Assembly: GCF_020544465.1 (NCBI RefSeq) | Contig: NZ_CP066126.1 | Coordinates: 5,270,001-5,334,000 of the forward strand | Length of the DNA: 64,000 nt | Source: Chromobacterium rhizoryzae | GTDB taxonomy: Bacteria > Pseudomonadota > Gammaproteobacteria > Burkholderiales > Chromobacteriaceae | Direction of reading: 5' to 3' | In this document: one piece after another, positions 18,541 through 31,988 of the stretch | Numbering within the stretch: the first letter of the stretch is position 1 | How the letters are laid out: each line of letters starts with the position of its first letter | Notes under the pieces: generated by a model | The model's database searches: none | What the model saw: only the letters and a program-made list of their open reading frames with translations | Told to the model about the DNA's origin: nothing | Translations under genes and position numbers: made by a program

Positions 18541-18556
18541 CTGCCCTTTCGGACGC
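18541..18556. promoter_or_regulatory. Possible CviR (quorum-sensing) operator upstream of the M4 protease
   Basis: CTGCCCTTTCGGACGC matches 8 of the 10 fixed bases of CTG-N-CC-N4-GG-N-CAG, the site reported for the Chromobacterium LuxR-type regulator CviR. It lies 101 bp before the protease ATG. Extracellular proteases are known quorum-sensing targets in this genus. No promoter mapping supports it here. Confidence 0.4.
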
Positions 18557-18871
18557 TTGGAAACCGTTCCCTCAAGATGGCTGCCGCCATCGGGCGGGGA
18601 GGTTTTCGCCGCGTCCCTTATGCATTCCCGACATGGGACGTCGCTCTGAGCATGGGAAAGGAATTGCTGAAACCAGAGGACGTTGGCTTGGTTTGTTCTG
18701 ACGACCACTTGCCAAATGCATAAATTATGTATTGGTTTTTCCGACTTGATATGCATCTGTTCTAAGTGCCAGTTGCCTGGGCATGGCCGGCGGCGGGCAT
18801 GACCGAAATCAAAGCGGGGCGTCGAATCCTTGGTAGACAAGGAGAAGAGAGGGAAACATCAAGAAAATGAA

Positions 18872-18896
18872 AAGCCGCATCATCCCGATGCGGCTT
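18872..18896 (-). terminator. Terminator downstream of pdxH
   Basis: AAGCCGCATC (18872-18881) and GATGCGGCTT (18887-18896) form a perfect 10-bp stem with a five-base loop. An A-rich flank on the left suits minus-strand termination; a GTTGTG follows on the right. It lies about 125 nt after the pdxH stop. Confidence 0.65.
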
Positions 18897-19021
18897 GTTG
18901 TGATGCGGCAACATCCAAATCGCTATAAAAGCGGACAAACTGTCTAATTTGAGATGGTTGCAGTTTTTTGAATATGCGTAAAACTCATTATTTCAATGAG
19001 TTGTCCTCACTGGAGACCGGT

Positions 19022-19663
19022 TCACGGCGCCAGCCGCGCGATCTTCCAGCCGCCGTCTTCCCGCAAGGCGTACTGCACCCGGTCATGCAGCCGGCTGGGT
19101 CGGCCCTGCCAGAATTCCAGCCGGTCCGGCGTCACCGCGTAGCCGCCCCAATGCGGCGGCCGCGGCACGTTCAGCGGGTGTTTGACCCCGAACATCGCCG
19201 CGCGCGACACCAGCACGCCCTTGGAGCCGATCTCGCTGCTCTGCTCGCTGGCCCAGGCGCCTACGCGGCTGGTGTAGGGCCGGCTGGCGAAATAGGCGTC
19301 GGATATTTCCGGCGCCACCTGGGCGGCGCGGCCCTCGATGCGGATCTGCCGTTCCAGCTCCGGCCAGAAGAAGGTCAGCGCCACATAGGGGTTGTCGCTC
19401 AGCTGGCGGCCCTTGCGGCTCAGATAATTGGTGTAGAACAGCAGCTGGCCGTCTTCCACGCCCTTGAGCAACACGATGCGCGATGTGGGGCGTCCGTCCG
19501 CGCCGGCCGTGGCCAGGTTCATCGCCGTGGGTTCCGGCATCTGCGCGGCGATGGCCTGGTCCAGCCAGCTCTCCAGCTGGGCCAGCGGGTCCGGCAGGCA
19601 CTCCTCCGGCGACAATTCTTTCTTGGAAAAATCCTTACGGATGTCTGCGAGGTTCAGCGACAT
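19022..19663 (-). CDS. pdxH: Pyridoxamine/pyridoxine 5'-phosphate oxidase
   Basis: A 213-residue FMN enzyme making pyridoxal phosphate. Family hallmarks are RIVLLKGVEDGQLLFYTNY, the FMN-site SRKGRQL, and the C-terminal signature around RPPHWGGYAVTPDRLEFWQG with RLHDR. Full length, single gene, divergent from hemA. Confidence 0.95.
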   Translation of the reverse strand: MSLNLADIRKDFSKKELSPEECLPDPLAQLESWLDQAIAAQMPEPTAMNLATAGADGRPTSRIVLLKGVEDGQLLFYTNYLSRKGRQLSDNPYVALTFFWPELERQIRIEGRAAQVAPEISDAYFASRPYTSRVGAWASEQSSEIGSKGVLVSRAAMFGVKHPLNVPRPPHWGGYAVTPDRLEFWQGRPSRLHDRVQYALREDGGWKIARLAP

Positions 19664-19881
19664 TTCGTCCTCCTTGATGGGGCTTATCTTATGCCAGCTT
19701 CGCTTGGCCCATATAGGGGTTTGCGCAAGAAGAACGCGTTATTTGGGACGCGCGCGGCGCCGGATTCTGCTATGTCGTATAAGGAGCCGGCGACGGGCCG
19801 GCGCGGCTTGCCGCCGCGGCGCAGGACTTGCGGTTCAAGTTAGGCTAAAATACCCCATTTCTTTCCGCGGCTTATCCGCCC

Positions 19882-21134
19882 ATGCATCTGTTCGCCCTTG
19901 GTTTGAACCACCATACCGCACCGCTCTCCATCCGGGAAAAGCTGGCTTTTCCTGCGGAGGTGTTGCCCAAGGCGCTGGACAGCCTGGTCAGCTCGCATGC
20001 GGCGCGCGAGGCGGCCATCGTCTCCACCTGTAATCGCACCGAAATCTATTGCACCGGCGGCGATCCGCAGGCGGCGCTCAGCTGGCTGGCGCAATATCAC
20101 GGCCTGGCGCTGGCGGAAATGCAGCCCTATCTGTATCAGCTGGACGAGGCCAACGCCGCGCGCCACGCTTTTCGCGTCGCCTCCGGCCTGGACTCCATGG
20201 TGCTGGGCGAAACCCAGATCCTGGGCCAGCTGAAGGACGCGGTGCGCAGCGCCGAACACGCCGGCACCATGGGCACCCTGCTCAACGGCCTGTTCCAGCG
20301 CACCTTCGCCGTGGCCAAGGAAGTGCGTTCCAATACCGCGGTGGGCGCCAGTTCGGTGTCGATGTCGGCGGCGGCGGTCAAGCTGGCCGAGCAGATCTTC
20401 CCCACCATTGGCGAACTGAACATTCTGTTTGTCGGCGCCGGGGAAATGATAGAGCTGGTGGCCACTCACTTCGCCGCGCGCAATCCCTCCTGTATCACCG
20501 TGGCCAACCGCACGCTGGAGCGCGGCCAGCGGCTGGCGGAGCAGTTCGGCGGCAACGCCGTCACCCTCGCCGAGCTGCCGGACATCCTGCCGCGCTACGA
20601 CGTGCTGGTCACCTCCACCGCCAGCCAGCTGCCCATCATAGGCAAGGGCATGGTGGAGCGCGCGATCAAGGCGCGCCGTCACCGGCCCATCTTCATGCTG
20701 GACCTGGCGGTGCCGCGCGACATCGAGGTGGAAGTGGGCAAGCTGGCCGATGTGTTCCTGTACAGCGTGGACGACATCGCCAGCGTGGTGGAAGTGGGCA
20801 AGGAAGCGCGTCAGAGCGCGGCCGCGGAAGCCGAAACCATCATCCAGGCCCGGGTTTGCGAGTTCAGCGACTGGCTGAAGAAGCGCGAAACCGTGCCCTT
20901 GATCCGCGCGCTGCGCGACGACGCGGACCGGCTGCGCCGCGCCGCGCTGGACGCCGCGCTCAAGCAGCTGGCGCGCGGCGAAGCGCCGGAGCGGGTGCTG
21001 GAAACCCTGTCGGTGCAACTGACCAATAAATTGATGCATCCCCCCACCCGGGCCTTGTCGTCCGGGCGCGGCGCGGAGCACGACGCGCAGGTGGAAGCCG
21101 TGGCGCGTCTTTATCGTTTACACCCGGAGTCGTA

Positions 21135-21135
<1 letters not shown>
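19882..21135 (+). CDS. hemA: Glutamyl-tRNA reductase
   Basis: A 417-residue HemA catalysing the first step of C5 tetrapyrrole synthesis. The N-terminus HLFALGLNHHTAPLSIREK and catalytic Cys50 in STCNRTEIY are diagnostic; a NADPH-binding domain and C-terminal dimer helix follow. Its TAA overlaps the prfA ATG by one base (TAATG), so the two are translationally coupled, as in many proteobacteria. Confidence 0.96.
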
Positions 21136-22211
<1,076 letters not shown>

Positions 22212-22242
22212 AAGCCGGGCGGTACTAGCCAGGATTATTGCG

Positions 22243-22271
22243 TTGCCGCTGTCGGCGCAACGCGCTACACT
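22243..22271 (+). promoter_or_regulatory. Predicted sigma-70 promoter downstream of prfA
   Basis: TTGCCG (22243-22248) and TACACT (22266-22271) are separated by exactly 17 bp. It points to the candidate small RNA. Confidence 0.5.
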
Positions 22272-22276
22272 CGCAA

Positions 22277-22371
22277 ACTCAAGAACGGGCGGTTCGCCGC
22301 CCGCGCCCAAGCGACGTTCGCGCCGCCTGGGCTTATTCTCCGAACTTTGGGCCACTCGCGTGGCCTTTTTT
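22277..22371 (+). ncRNA. Candidate small RNA of about 95 nt between prfA and the LysR gene
   Basis: From a predicted start near 22277 the sequence folds as three hairpins: CGGGCGG-TTCG-CCGCCCG (22286-22303), a longer imperfect stem closing GCCCA (about 22305) on TGGGC (about 22328), and the terminator at 22350-22365 followed by six T. A promoter-like pair lies just upstream. It matches no RNA family I recognise; a simple 3' UTR of prfA is the alternative. Confidence 0.4.
22350..22371 (+). terminator. Strong terminator after prfA / candidate small RNA
   Basis: GGCCAC (22350-22355), loop TCGC, GTGGCC (22360-22365), then TTTTTT. Confidence 0.85.
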
Positions 22372-22396
22372 CTTGTCCGCTCGCCGGAGCGCGGGC

Positions 22397-22427
22397 AAAA
22401 AAAAGCCGGGCCCTGTCTGAACCCGGC
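22397..22427 (-). terminator. Minus-strand terminator with no obvious gene to serve
   Basis: GCCGGG (22405-22410) and CCCGGC (22422-22427) form the stem; AAAAAAAA at 22397-22404 gives the U tract for transcripts reading right to left. No minus-strand gene exists in the 3.6 kb to its right, so it may end an antisense or small transcript from the 22.4-22.85 kb gap, or block read-through. Confidence 0.6.
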
Positions 22428-22853
22428 AATGCCCAACGTGGATTGGCAGTTAATCTGGCGATGCCGCCGCAGTTTCGGCGACACGCGATAAGCGGTGGAA
22501 AATTCTCCGTTGCAAGCGGATGTCATCCTGTAATATTTATAATCCGTTACTATTTCAGTACGGATAAAGCCTTAGGCTCGGGAATGACGGTTCCGTTTCC
22601 GGGAAAGCCAAGGCCGGGCTTGGTTTTGGCTGCGGGCGCCGCGCTGGAAATCGGGGAGCGCGGCAGGGACGGTTCGATCAACGCGGAGCGGCGGTCTTCA
22701 TGCCATTGATGCATGGCGGCGGCTTGCATGCCGCGGTCCGCCGTTCCAAGCCCAGCCGTGCCCGGCCGTGCTCGGCATGCCTAGCATACGATGTTGCGCC
22801 TGGCATGACAAAGCAGTTAATTTCATGATAACCATGATAAAAAGGCATGTAAG
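22428..22853. other. Gap before the GcvA-like regulator
   Basis: No gene recognised. It includes an AT-richer patch (about 22540-22570) and, just before the regulator, CATGATAACCATGATA, a short direct repeat that could be an autoregulatory site. Confidence 0.4.
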
Positions 22854-23774
22854 ATGAAGCTGCCACCGCTGAATGCATTACGCGTATTTGTCGTCGCCGC
22901 CGAGCATTTGTCCTTCACCCGCGCCGCCGCCGCGCTCAGCCTGACCCAAGGGGCGGTCAGCCGCCACGTGCAAACGCTGGAGGAATACTACGGCGCCACT
23001 CTGTTCACCCGGCAGGCGCGCGGCCTGTCGCTGACCGCCGAGGGCGAGGCGCTGATCAAGCCGGCGCGCGAGGCCTTCCAATTGCTGAACGAGGCCAGCG
23101 AAGCGCTGCGGCTGCGGCAGAGCGATCTGCGCGTGCGCATGCCGCCCACCCCGGCGATGCGCTGGGTGTTGCCCAATCTGCCGGACTTCCAGACCCGCTA
23201 TCCGGAATACACGCTGCACCTGGTGACCCAGCTGATTCACGACAAGCCGTTCAACCGCGCGGAGTACGATCTGGCGGTGGTGGGCATGGCGCGCGCCGAA
23301 GTGGCGCCGGACCTGCGCACCGAATGCATCTGCCGCGAAAAACTGATCCCGGTCTGCTCCCCGGCCCTGCTCAACGGCAAGCACCCGCTGAACACCCCGG
23401 ACGATTTGCGCCATCACACCCTGTTGCACCCCTGGCGCGATCAGGACACCTGGAAGCGCTGGCTGAAACTGGCCGGCGTCAACGGCGTGAATCCGGAAAG
23501 CGGCGTCACCTTCGACGCCTCCGAATACGCGCTGCACGCCGCCGTCGCCGGCATGGGCGTGACCCTGGCCCAGGTGTCCATGGTGACCCAGGACCTGGAT
23601 TCCGGCCGGCTGGTGATGCCTTTCGACACCGTGCTGGAGACCGAGTGGAGCTACTACCTGGTTTATCCGCACGAGCTGGCGGAACTGCCCAAGGTCAAAG
23701 TGTTCCGGGACTGGCTGGTGGCCATTCTGGCCAAGAGCGAGGCCAGCAGCTGGCTGGCCCGGCGCGGTTACTGA
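22854..23774 (+). CDS. LysR-family regulator, GcvA type
   Basis: A 306-residue regulator opening MKLPPLNALRVFVVAAEHLS with the GcvA-like helix-turn-helix segment RAAAALSLTQGAVSRHVQTL. The effector domain follows from about residue 92. It has no divergent partner; its target is unknown. A complete repeat copy begins 33 nt after its stop. Confidence 0.88.
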   Translation: MKLPPLNALRVFVVAAEHLSFTRAAAALSLTQGAVSRHVQTLEEYYGATLFTRQARGLSLTAEGEALIKPAREAFQLLNEASEALRLRQSDLRVRMPPTPAMRWVLPNLPDFQTRYPEYTLHLVTQLIHDKPFNRAEYDLAVVGMARAEVAPDLRTECICREKLIPVCSPALLNGKHPLNTPDDLRHHTLLHPWRDQDTWKRWLKLAGVNGVNPESGVTFDASEYALHAAVAGMGVTLAQVSMVTQDLDSGRLVMPFDTVLETEWSYYLVYPHELAELPKVKVFRDWLVAILAKSEASSWLARRGY

Positions 23775-23806
23775 AGCGCGCGGCGGCGCGGACGCGCCGC
23801 CGCCTT

Positions 23807-23959
23807 AGAACCCGTTCTAAGTTTGCGGCGCTTTGGCTGGATAGTTTAGACAAGGGCGTTAAGAACGCTTTCAGAATGCACAGGTACCCGCGGTACATTC
23901 CGCTTCTTCAATCGTTTTCTCCTTGCCCCGCTCTTGCTCGCGCGCCTTAAACAGGCTCT
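23807..23959. repeat. Dispersed inverted repeat, complete copy 2 (153 bp)
   Basis: Same length as copy 1. Left end TTAGAACCCGTT and right end AACAGGCTCTAA are inverted; TA flanks both ends. The inner GACAAGGGCGTTAAGAACG arm and CATTCCGCTTCTTCAA segment match copy 1, and the central hairpin keeps GTACC...GGTAC although the loop bases differ. Confidence 0.85.
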
Positions 23960-24021
23960 AAGAGCTCCTGCTTTGTAAATCTTTGTGTCCGCCACTGGAT
24001 TCCTGGCCCTTCTCGGCGCAA

Positions 24022-24043
24022 AATAGTTGACTAGTCAATTATT
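24022..24043. promoter_or_regulatory. MarR-type operator before the drug pump gene
   Basis: A 12-bp perfect palindrome TTGACTAGTCAA (24027-24038) sits within a 22-bp palindrome with a single mismatched pair, 16 bp before the pump ATG. The pump is followed by its own marR-type gene, so autoregulation of the pair through this site is likely. Confidence 0.7.
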
Positions 24044-24058
24044 GATGGATCAACAAAA

Positions 24059-25639
24059 ATGAACACCTTAGCCGCAACCGCTGGAGCGGCCGGCGCGCTG
24101 GATTTCCGCCAGAAAGTGCTGGCCATGCTCGGCCTGTGCTTCGTGCTGCTGATGGTGGCGCTGGACCAGACCGTGGTCGGCACCGCCATGCCCACCGTGG
24201 TGGCGGAGCTGCACGGTTTCGACCTGTACGCCTGGGTCGGCACCGCCTACCTGCTCACCTCGGTCATCACCGTGCCCATCTTCGGCAAGCTGGGCGACGA
24301 TCACGGCCGCAAGCCCTTCGTGCTGACCGCCATCATCCTGTTCACCGTCGCCTCCATGCTATGCGGCCTGGCCCAGAACATGCTGGAACTGGTGCTGGCG
24401 CGCGCGCTGCAAGGCGTGGGCGGCGGCATGCTGGTGGCCACCACCTTCGCCTGCGTGCCGGACATGTTTCCGGAAACCGCGCAGCGCCTGCGCTGGCAAG
24501 TGATGCTGACCGCGGCCTTCGGCCTGGCCAACGCGGTGGGCCCGACCCTGGGCGGCTTTCTCACCGAATATCTGGGCTGGCGCTGGGTCTTCTTCGTCAA
24601 TCTGCCGGTGGGTATGGCCAGCCTGTGGTTCGTCTGGCGCTATCTGCCGGCGATGCGCCGCGCCGGCGCCGCGTCCAAGCTGGACTGGCAGGGCGGACTG
24701 CTGATCGCCGCGCTGCTGGGTTCGATGCAATTGCTGGTGGAATGGCTGCCGCTGCACAAGCCGCTGTGGCTGATGGCCGGTCTGGGCCTGAGCGGCCTGG
24801 CCGCGCTGGCCGGCCTGCTGTGGTGGGAGCGGCGCTGCCCCAACCCGCTGCTGCCCTTGGACATGCTGAGCCACCGCAGCCTGGCGCCCTTGTTCGGCCT
24901 GTCGCTGTTGCTGGGCGGCGGCATGTTCGCGGTGATGTACTACGCGCCGCTGATGTTCCAGGGCGGCTTCGGCCTGTCGCCCAACCAGGCCGGCCTGCTG
25001 GTGACGCCGCTGGTGGTGTGCATCACCCTGGGCAGCATCCTGAACGGCCGCATTGTCACCCGGCTGCGCCGCCCCACCTTGCTGCTGGGCCTGGGCTTGC
25101 TGCTGTTCGCCTTCACCGCCGGCGCGCTGGCCTGGGTGGACGCCGGCACCGCGCACTGGCTGGTGGCCGCGCTGATGGCGGTGGGCGGCTTGGGCCTGGG
25201 CCTGTTGCTGCCCAATCTGACCATCTTCGTGCAGCAGAGCGCGCCGCGAGAGCAACTGGGCGTGGCCACCGCCATGATTCAGTCCACGAGGATGATAGGC
25301 GGCATGTTGGGCACCGCGCTGGTGGGCGTCTTCGTCACCCACCGCTACGTCGCCGGCGTCGACGCCCTGCCGGCCGCGCCGCAGTGGCAGGCCTGGCTGC
25401 GCGATCCGCAAATCCTGCTCAGCCCGGACACCGCCGCCCGTTTCGAACAACTGACGACGGCGGCCCGGATCAACGGCGGCGCCTTGCTGGACGCCTCGCG
25501 GCTGGCGCTGGTGGACGCCATTCACCTCAGCCAGTGGCTGGTGGCGGCGCTGGCGGTGCTTGGCTTATTGCTTGTGCGGCGAGTCCCGCATGTAGAATTG
25601 CGCGATGTCAAAACCAAGACGGCGGTAATCCATGACTGA
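24059..25639 (+). CDS. MFS drug exporter, DHA2 (EmrB/QacA) family
   Basis: A 526-residue, 14-helix-type transporter. Motif A is seen as GKLGDDHGRKP, and LDQTVVGTAMPTVVAEL after helix 1 is typical of DHA2. Proton-driven export of hydrophobic compounds is expected. It overlaps the downstream marR gene by 8 nt, making a pump-repressor operon behind a palindromic operator. No EmrA-type adaptor gene is adjacent. Confidence 0.9.
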   Translation: MNTLAATAGAAGALDFRQKVLAMLGLCFVLLMVALDQTVVGTAMPTVVAELHGFDLYAWVGTAYLLTSVITVPIFGKLGDDHGRKPFVLTAIILFTVASMLCGLAQNMLELVLARALQGVGGGMLVATTFACVPDMFPETAQRLRWQVMLTAAFGLANAVGPTLGGFLTEYLGWRWVFFVNLPVGMASLWFVWRYLPAMRRAGAASKLDWQGGLLIAALLGSMQLLVEWLPLHKPLWLMAGLGLSGLAALAGLLWWERRCPNPLLPLDMLSHRSLAPLFGLSLLLGGGMFAVMYYAPLMFQGGFGLSPNQAGLLVTPLVVCITLGSILNGRIVTRLRRPTLLLGLGLLLFAFTAGALAWVDAGTAHWLVAALMAVGGLGLGLLLPNLTIFVQQSAPREQLGVATAMIQSTRMIGGMLGTALVGVFVTHRYVAGVDALPAAPQWQAWLRDPQILLSPDTAARFEQLTTAARINGGALLDASRLALVDAIHLSQWLVAALAVLGLLLVRRVPHVELRDVKTKTAVIHD

Positions 25640-26054
25640 ACGCGCTCCCAATCTGCTGCAGCAAATCGGCCGCACCGGCCGCGCCATGTACGCGGCGTTT
25701 GAACAGCAGGTGGGCTATCCCTTGCCGCGCTGGCGCATTCTCGCCGCGCTGACCGATCTGGAGCAGGCGACGCAGAAACAGCTGGCCACCCGGCTGATGA
25801 TGGATCCGGGCGCGCTGACGCGGCAGTTGAAGGGCATGGAGGAGGAGGCACTGGTGCGGCGCATCACCGATCCGGCCGACAACCGCCAGACCCTGGTGAC
25901 GCTGGCGCCGGCCGGACAGGCGCTGATAGAGGAGGTGCAGCCCAAGCGCGAGGCGTTTTTCCGGCATGCGCTGGCGGATATTCCCGCCGAGCAGATGGAA
26001 ACCGCGCTGGAGGTGATGCACCGGCTGGAGCAGCGCTTCCGCGGCCAGGATTAG
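25632..26054 (+). CDS. MarR-family transcriptional repressor
   Basis: A 140-residue MarR protein: YPLPRWRILAALTDLEQATQ, the recognition helix region RLMMDPGALTRQLKGMEEE and the wing motif DPADNRQTLVTLAPAG. It overlaps the pump gene and most likely represses it, released by pump substrates. Confidence 0.9.
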   Translation: MTERAPNLLQQIGRTGRAMYAAFEQQVGYPLPRWRILAALTDLEQATQKQLATRLMMDPGALTRQLKGMEEEALVRRITDPADNRQTLVTLAPAGQALIEEVQPKREAFFRHALADIPAEQMETALEVMHRLEQRFRGQD

Positions 26055-26079
26055 AGCCGGCGCCGCCGGCCGGCGGCGC

Positions 26080-26847
26080 TCATTCCTGCGGCTGCCACTG
26101 ATAGGTTTTCAACACCGCCTTGATGCGGCCGCTTTTCTGCAGACGGTCTATCGCCTGGTTCAGCTGCGCCACCTTGATGTCGGAATGCGGCGCCACCGCG
26201 CACATGGTGGGCATGAAGGTGACCACCAGCGGGTGCAGCTTGAACTGCGCCGCGTCCTGCGGCCAGTTGCGCGCCCAGGCGGCGAACTCCAATTCCGAGA
26301 CGATGGCGGCGTCGCTCAGCCGCTTTTGCACCGATTTGATCAGCAGCTCCATCCGCGCCTCCTCGTTGTGGGAGGCCGGGTTGCCGCGCCAGAAGCGCTC
26401 CAGCGTCGGGTAGTTGTAGCCGCGTATGGTGACGATGCGCTTGCCGGCGAGGTCGTTCACCTGGCGCACCTCGGTGGCTTGCTTGAGCGTCAGCGGACGC
26501 TCCAGCTGCGGATAGATCTCATGGGTCCAGCCCAGCCGCGCGGCGTTGCCGAACCAGTCCGGATTGGCGTTGCAGACGATGTCCACCCGGCCCGATTCGA
26601 TGGAAGCCTCCACCCGCTTGCGGGCGATCAGAATGAATTCCGGACGCAGGCTCAGCTCGGCCGCCAGCATCTCGCCGATATCCTTGGACAGGCCGCCGCG
26701 CAGGTGCTCGCCGTCCGGCGACAGCATCACCACCGGCGCCGCGTCGGTATCCGCCACGCCTATCCGTAAACTGCCCGCCGCCCACGCCTCCCCGCACCAT
26801 GCCACCGCCAGCCCCGCGAGCAGCCACAGCTTATTCGTAATGGCCAT
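26080..26847 (-). CDS. Periplasmic substrate-binding protein (family 3)
   Basis: A 255-residue exported protein: signal peptide MAITNKLWLLAGLAVAWCGE ... AWA, mature start GSLRIGVADTDAAPVVMLSP and the GGLSKDIGEMLAAEL helix of amino-acid-type binding proteins. It has no adjoining transporter; it is the third orphan of this class in the window. Confidence 0.82.
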   Translation of the reverse strand: MAITNKLWLLAGLAVAWCGEAWAAGSLRIGVADTDAAPVVMLSPDGEHLRGGLSKDIGEMLAAELSLRPEFILIARKRVEASIESGRVDIVCNANPDWFGNAARLGWTHEIYPQLERPLTLKQATEVRQVNDLAGKRIVTIRGYNYPTLERFWRGNPASHNEEARMELLIKSVQKRLSDAAIVSELEFAAWARNWPQDAAQFKLHPLVVTFMPTMCAVAPHSDIKVAQLNQAIDRLQKSGRIKAVLKTYQWQPQE

Positions 26848-26964
26848 ATGGATGTTCTCTCTTTATTCTTAAGCAAGCGCCCGGACAGTTGATTGCGAGT
26901 GTTAAGATGAGCTTTTGAGTCCGTTGCGCTTGTTATCGTTGTAGACAAAAAAAGTTCAGCCGCC

Positions 26965-30667
<3,703 letters not shown>

Positions 30668-30678
<11 letters not shown>

Positions 30679-31186
30679 GGCGGGCAAGCCCTGGCCCAGG
30701 CTGCTGTTGGGCAGCCTGATCTTCGGCGTCGGCGCCTGGTTGCTGTTCAGCTTCCGCGACCGCTACGTGGTGCTGTTGCTGGCCGGCGCGTTGCTGGCCT
30801 GGCAAGCGTTGCCGGTCGGCTTTAAAACCCGCGCGCTGTTGTTGAGCGCGGCCGCCTGTCTGCTGGACTTCGCCGTCTCCGGGCTGGGTCTGTACCGCCT
30901 CGTCGGCGTCGGCGGCCTGCCCTTGTGGCGGGTCGTCTTGTGGCTGAGCTTCAGCTGCTGGTGGTTGCGGTTGCTGGCGGTCTGGCGGCCGTCGCCGCGT
31001 CTGCTGGCGCTGGTCGGCGCGCTGGCGGGGCCGCTGCTCTGCTGGTGCGGCTTGCAACTGCGCGCCCTGCAAGCCGGCGCGCCGCTGTGGCTGACGTTGC
31101 TGGCCTTGGCGCCGTTATGGGCGGCCTTGCTGGCCTGGACGCTGCGTTTGCTGCCGATGGACCAAGGATCGGCGGCGCAGGCGTGA
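30668..31186 (+). CDS. Small integral membrane protein (DUF2878-like)
   Basis: A 172-residue protein with about six hydrophobic helices, beginning MTPEAGKPWPRLLLGS. The start at 30668 overlaps the metH stop by 11 nt, implying coupling. The pattern of helices and the LPLWRVVLWLSFS segment recall DUF2878 proteins, but the match is by eye and weak. Function unknown. Confidence 0.6.
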
Positions 31187-31187
31187 T

Positions 31188-31225
31188 TGTGGATAAGAAG
31201 GCGGTTCTTGCCGATCTGTGGATAA
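31188..31225 (-). promoter_or_regulatory. Second pair of perfect DnaA-box sequences
   Basis: TGTGGATAA (the complement of TTATCCACA) occurs at 31188-31196 and 31217-31225, same orientation, 29 bp apart, directly after the metH-linked gene and before its terminator. Confidence 0.5.
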
Positions 31226-31250
31226 GCTGAAACGAGGCGTCAAATTAAGA

Positions 31251-31275
31251 AAGCAGCCCTTGGGCTGCTTTTTTT
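31251..31275 (+). terminator. Terminator of the metH operon
   Basis: AAGCAGCCC (31251-31259) and GGGCTGCTT (31262-31270) form the stem, followed by TTTTT. Confidence 0.85.
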
Positions 31276-31307
31276 GTGTTGGAGTCGTTGAACAGCTTCT
31301 TCGCCGT

Positions 31308-31682
31308 TTAGAACCGCTCGATATCGGTCAGATGATAGCGGCCGGTGCGGCTTTCCTGGCAGAACACCTTGGCGCGCACGGTGATGCGTTGGCCCTTATC
31401 GCGCGCCATATCGCCCTGGTTCAAGGCCAGGCTGCGTAGTTCCTGCTCGCCGCAGGGGCCGCCGTCGTCAAAGCGCTGCGCTTGCGCCAGCTTCAAATGA
31501 AAGGCCTTGAAAAACGTGCCGTCGGCCTTGCTGCCGGACTGCACCGGCCCTACCACGATACCGCTGAGCCCAATGCTGGTTTCATCGTCTTCACCTATCT
31601 CCACCGGCTTGGCGGCCCAGGCGGCGTGCTGGAGCGCGAACATCTCGATGGCCGGCAGGCAGGCCTGTTTCAAGCGTTTCAT
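31308..31682 (-). CDS. Hypothetical protein, 124 residues
   Basis: GAGGAG lies five bases before the ATG, a strong ribosome site. The soluble product (MKRLKQACLPAIEMFALQHA ...) has a conserved-looking core IGLSGIVVGPVQSGSKADG and two cysteines. No signal peptide or recognised domain. It is a lone minus-strand gene between metH and the lipoprotein pair. Confidence 0.6.
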   Translation of the reverse strand: MKRLKQACLPAIEMFALQHAAWAAKPVEIGEDDETSIGLSGIVVGPVQSGSKADGTFFKAFHLKLAQAQRFDDGGPCGEQELRSLALNQGDMARDKGQRITVRAKVFCQESRTGRYHLTDIERF

Positions 31683-31988
31683 AAGACTCCTCGTTCATCA
31701 CAAAAAGCTGTCCCGGCGAGCTCGGCCAGAAGCCGACATTCTATGTAATAGAATCAAGATATCCCGATTTTTCTAAAATATAGGGTTCAATCGATTTGTG
31801 ATTCAGTCAAGGCGGGGCTGGCAGTCACGATGAATGCGCGATGCAGCGCTCCCCCCTTTATTTATCGGCTGTACGGCTGCTGAACAGCCCGGCGCGACCC
31901 CTGCTTGCCTATCTCCGACATACTTCTTGTGCGAACATATCCATATATGCATAATCCAGCACTCAAAAAATGACCTTCAACTATAAAA
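31683..31988. other. AT-richer gap before the lipoprotein pair
   Basis: No gene. The last 100 bp (about 31890-31988) are recognisably similar to the 100 bp before the next lipoprotein gene (33277-33374), showing that the tandem duplication included the promoter region. Confidence 0.55.

Larger units (their letters stand above)
18441..19021. other. 581-bp gap between protease and pdxH
   Basis: It holds the protease promoter region with the CviR-like site, an AT-richer stretch around 18700-18760, and a strong hairpin at 18872-18896. Short open frames here have no ribosome site or protein-like composition and I do not call them. Confidence 0.5.

Noticed and set aside
18490..18840. 116-residue minus-strand frame before the M4 protease
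   Set aside because: No ribosome site and no protein-like pattern; it lies in the protease promoter region.
26848..26964. Riboswitch before metH
   Set aside because: The 117-bp leader is too short and shows no cobalamin-box or SAM-type conserved core.
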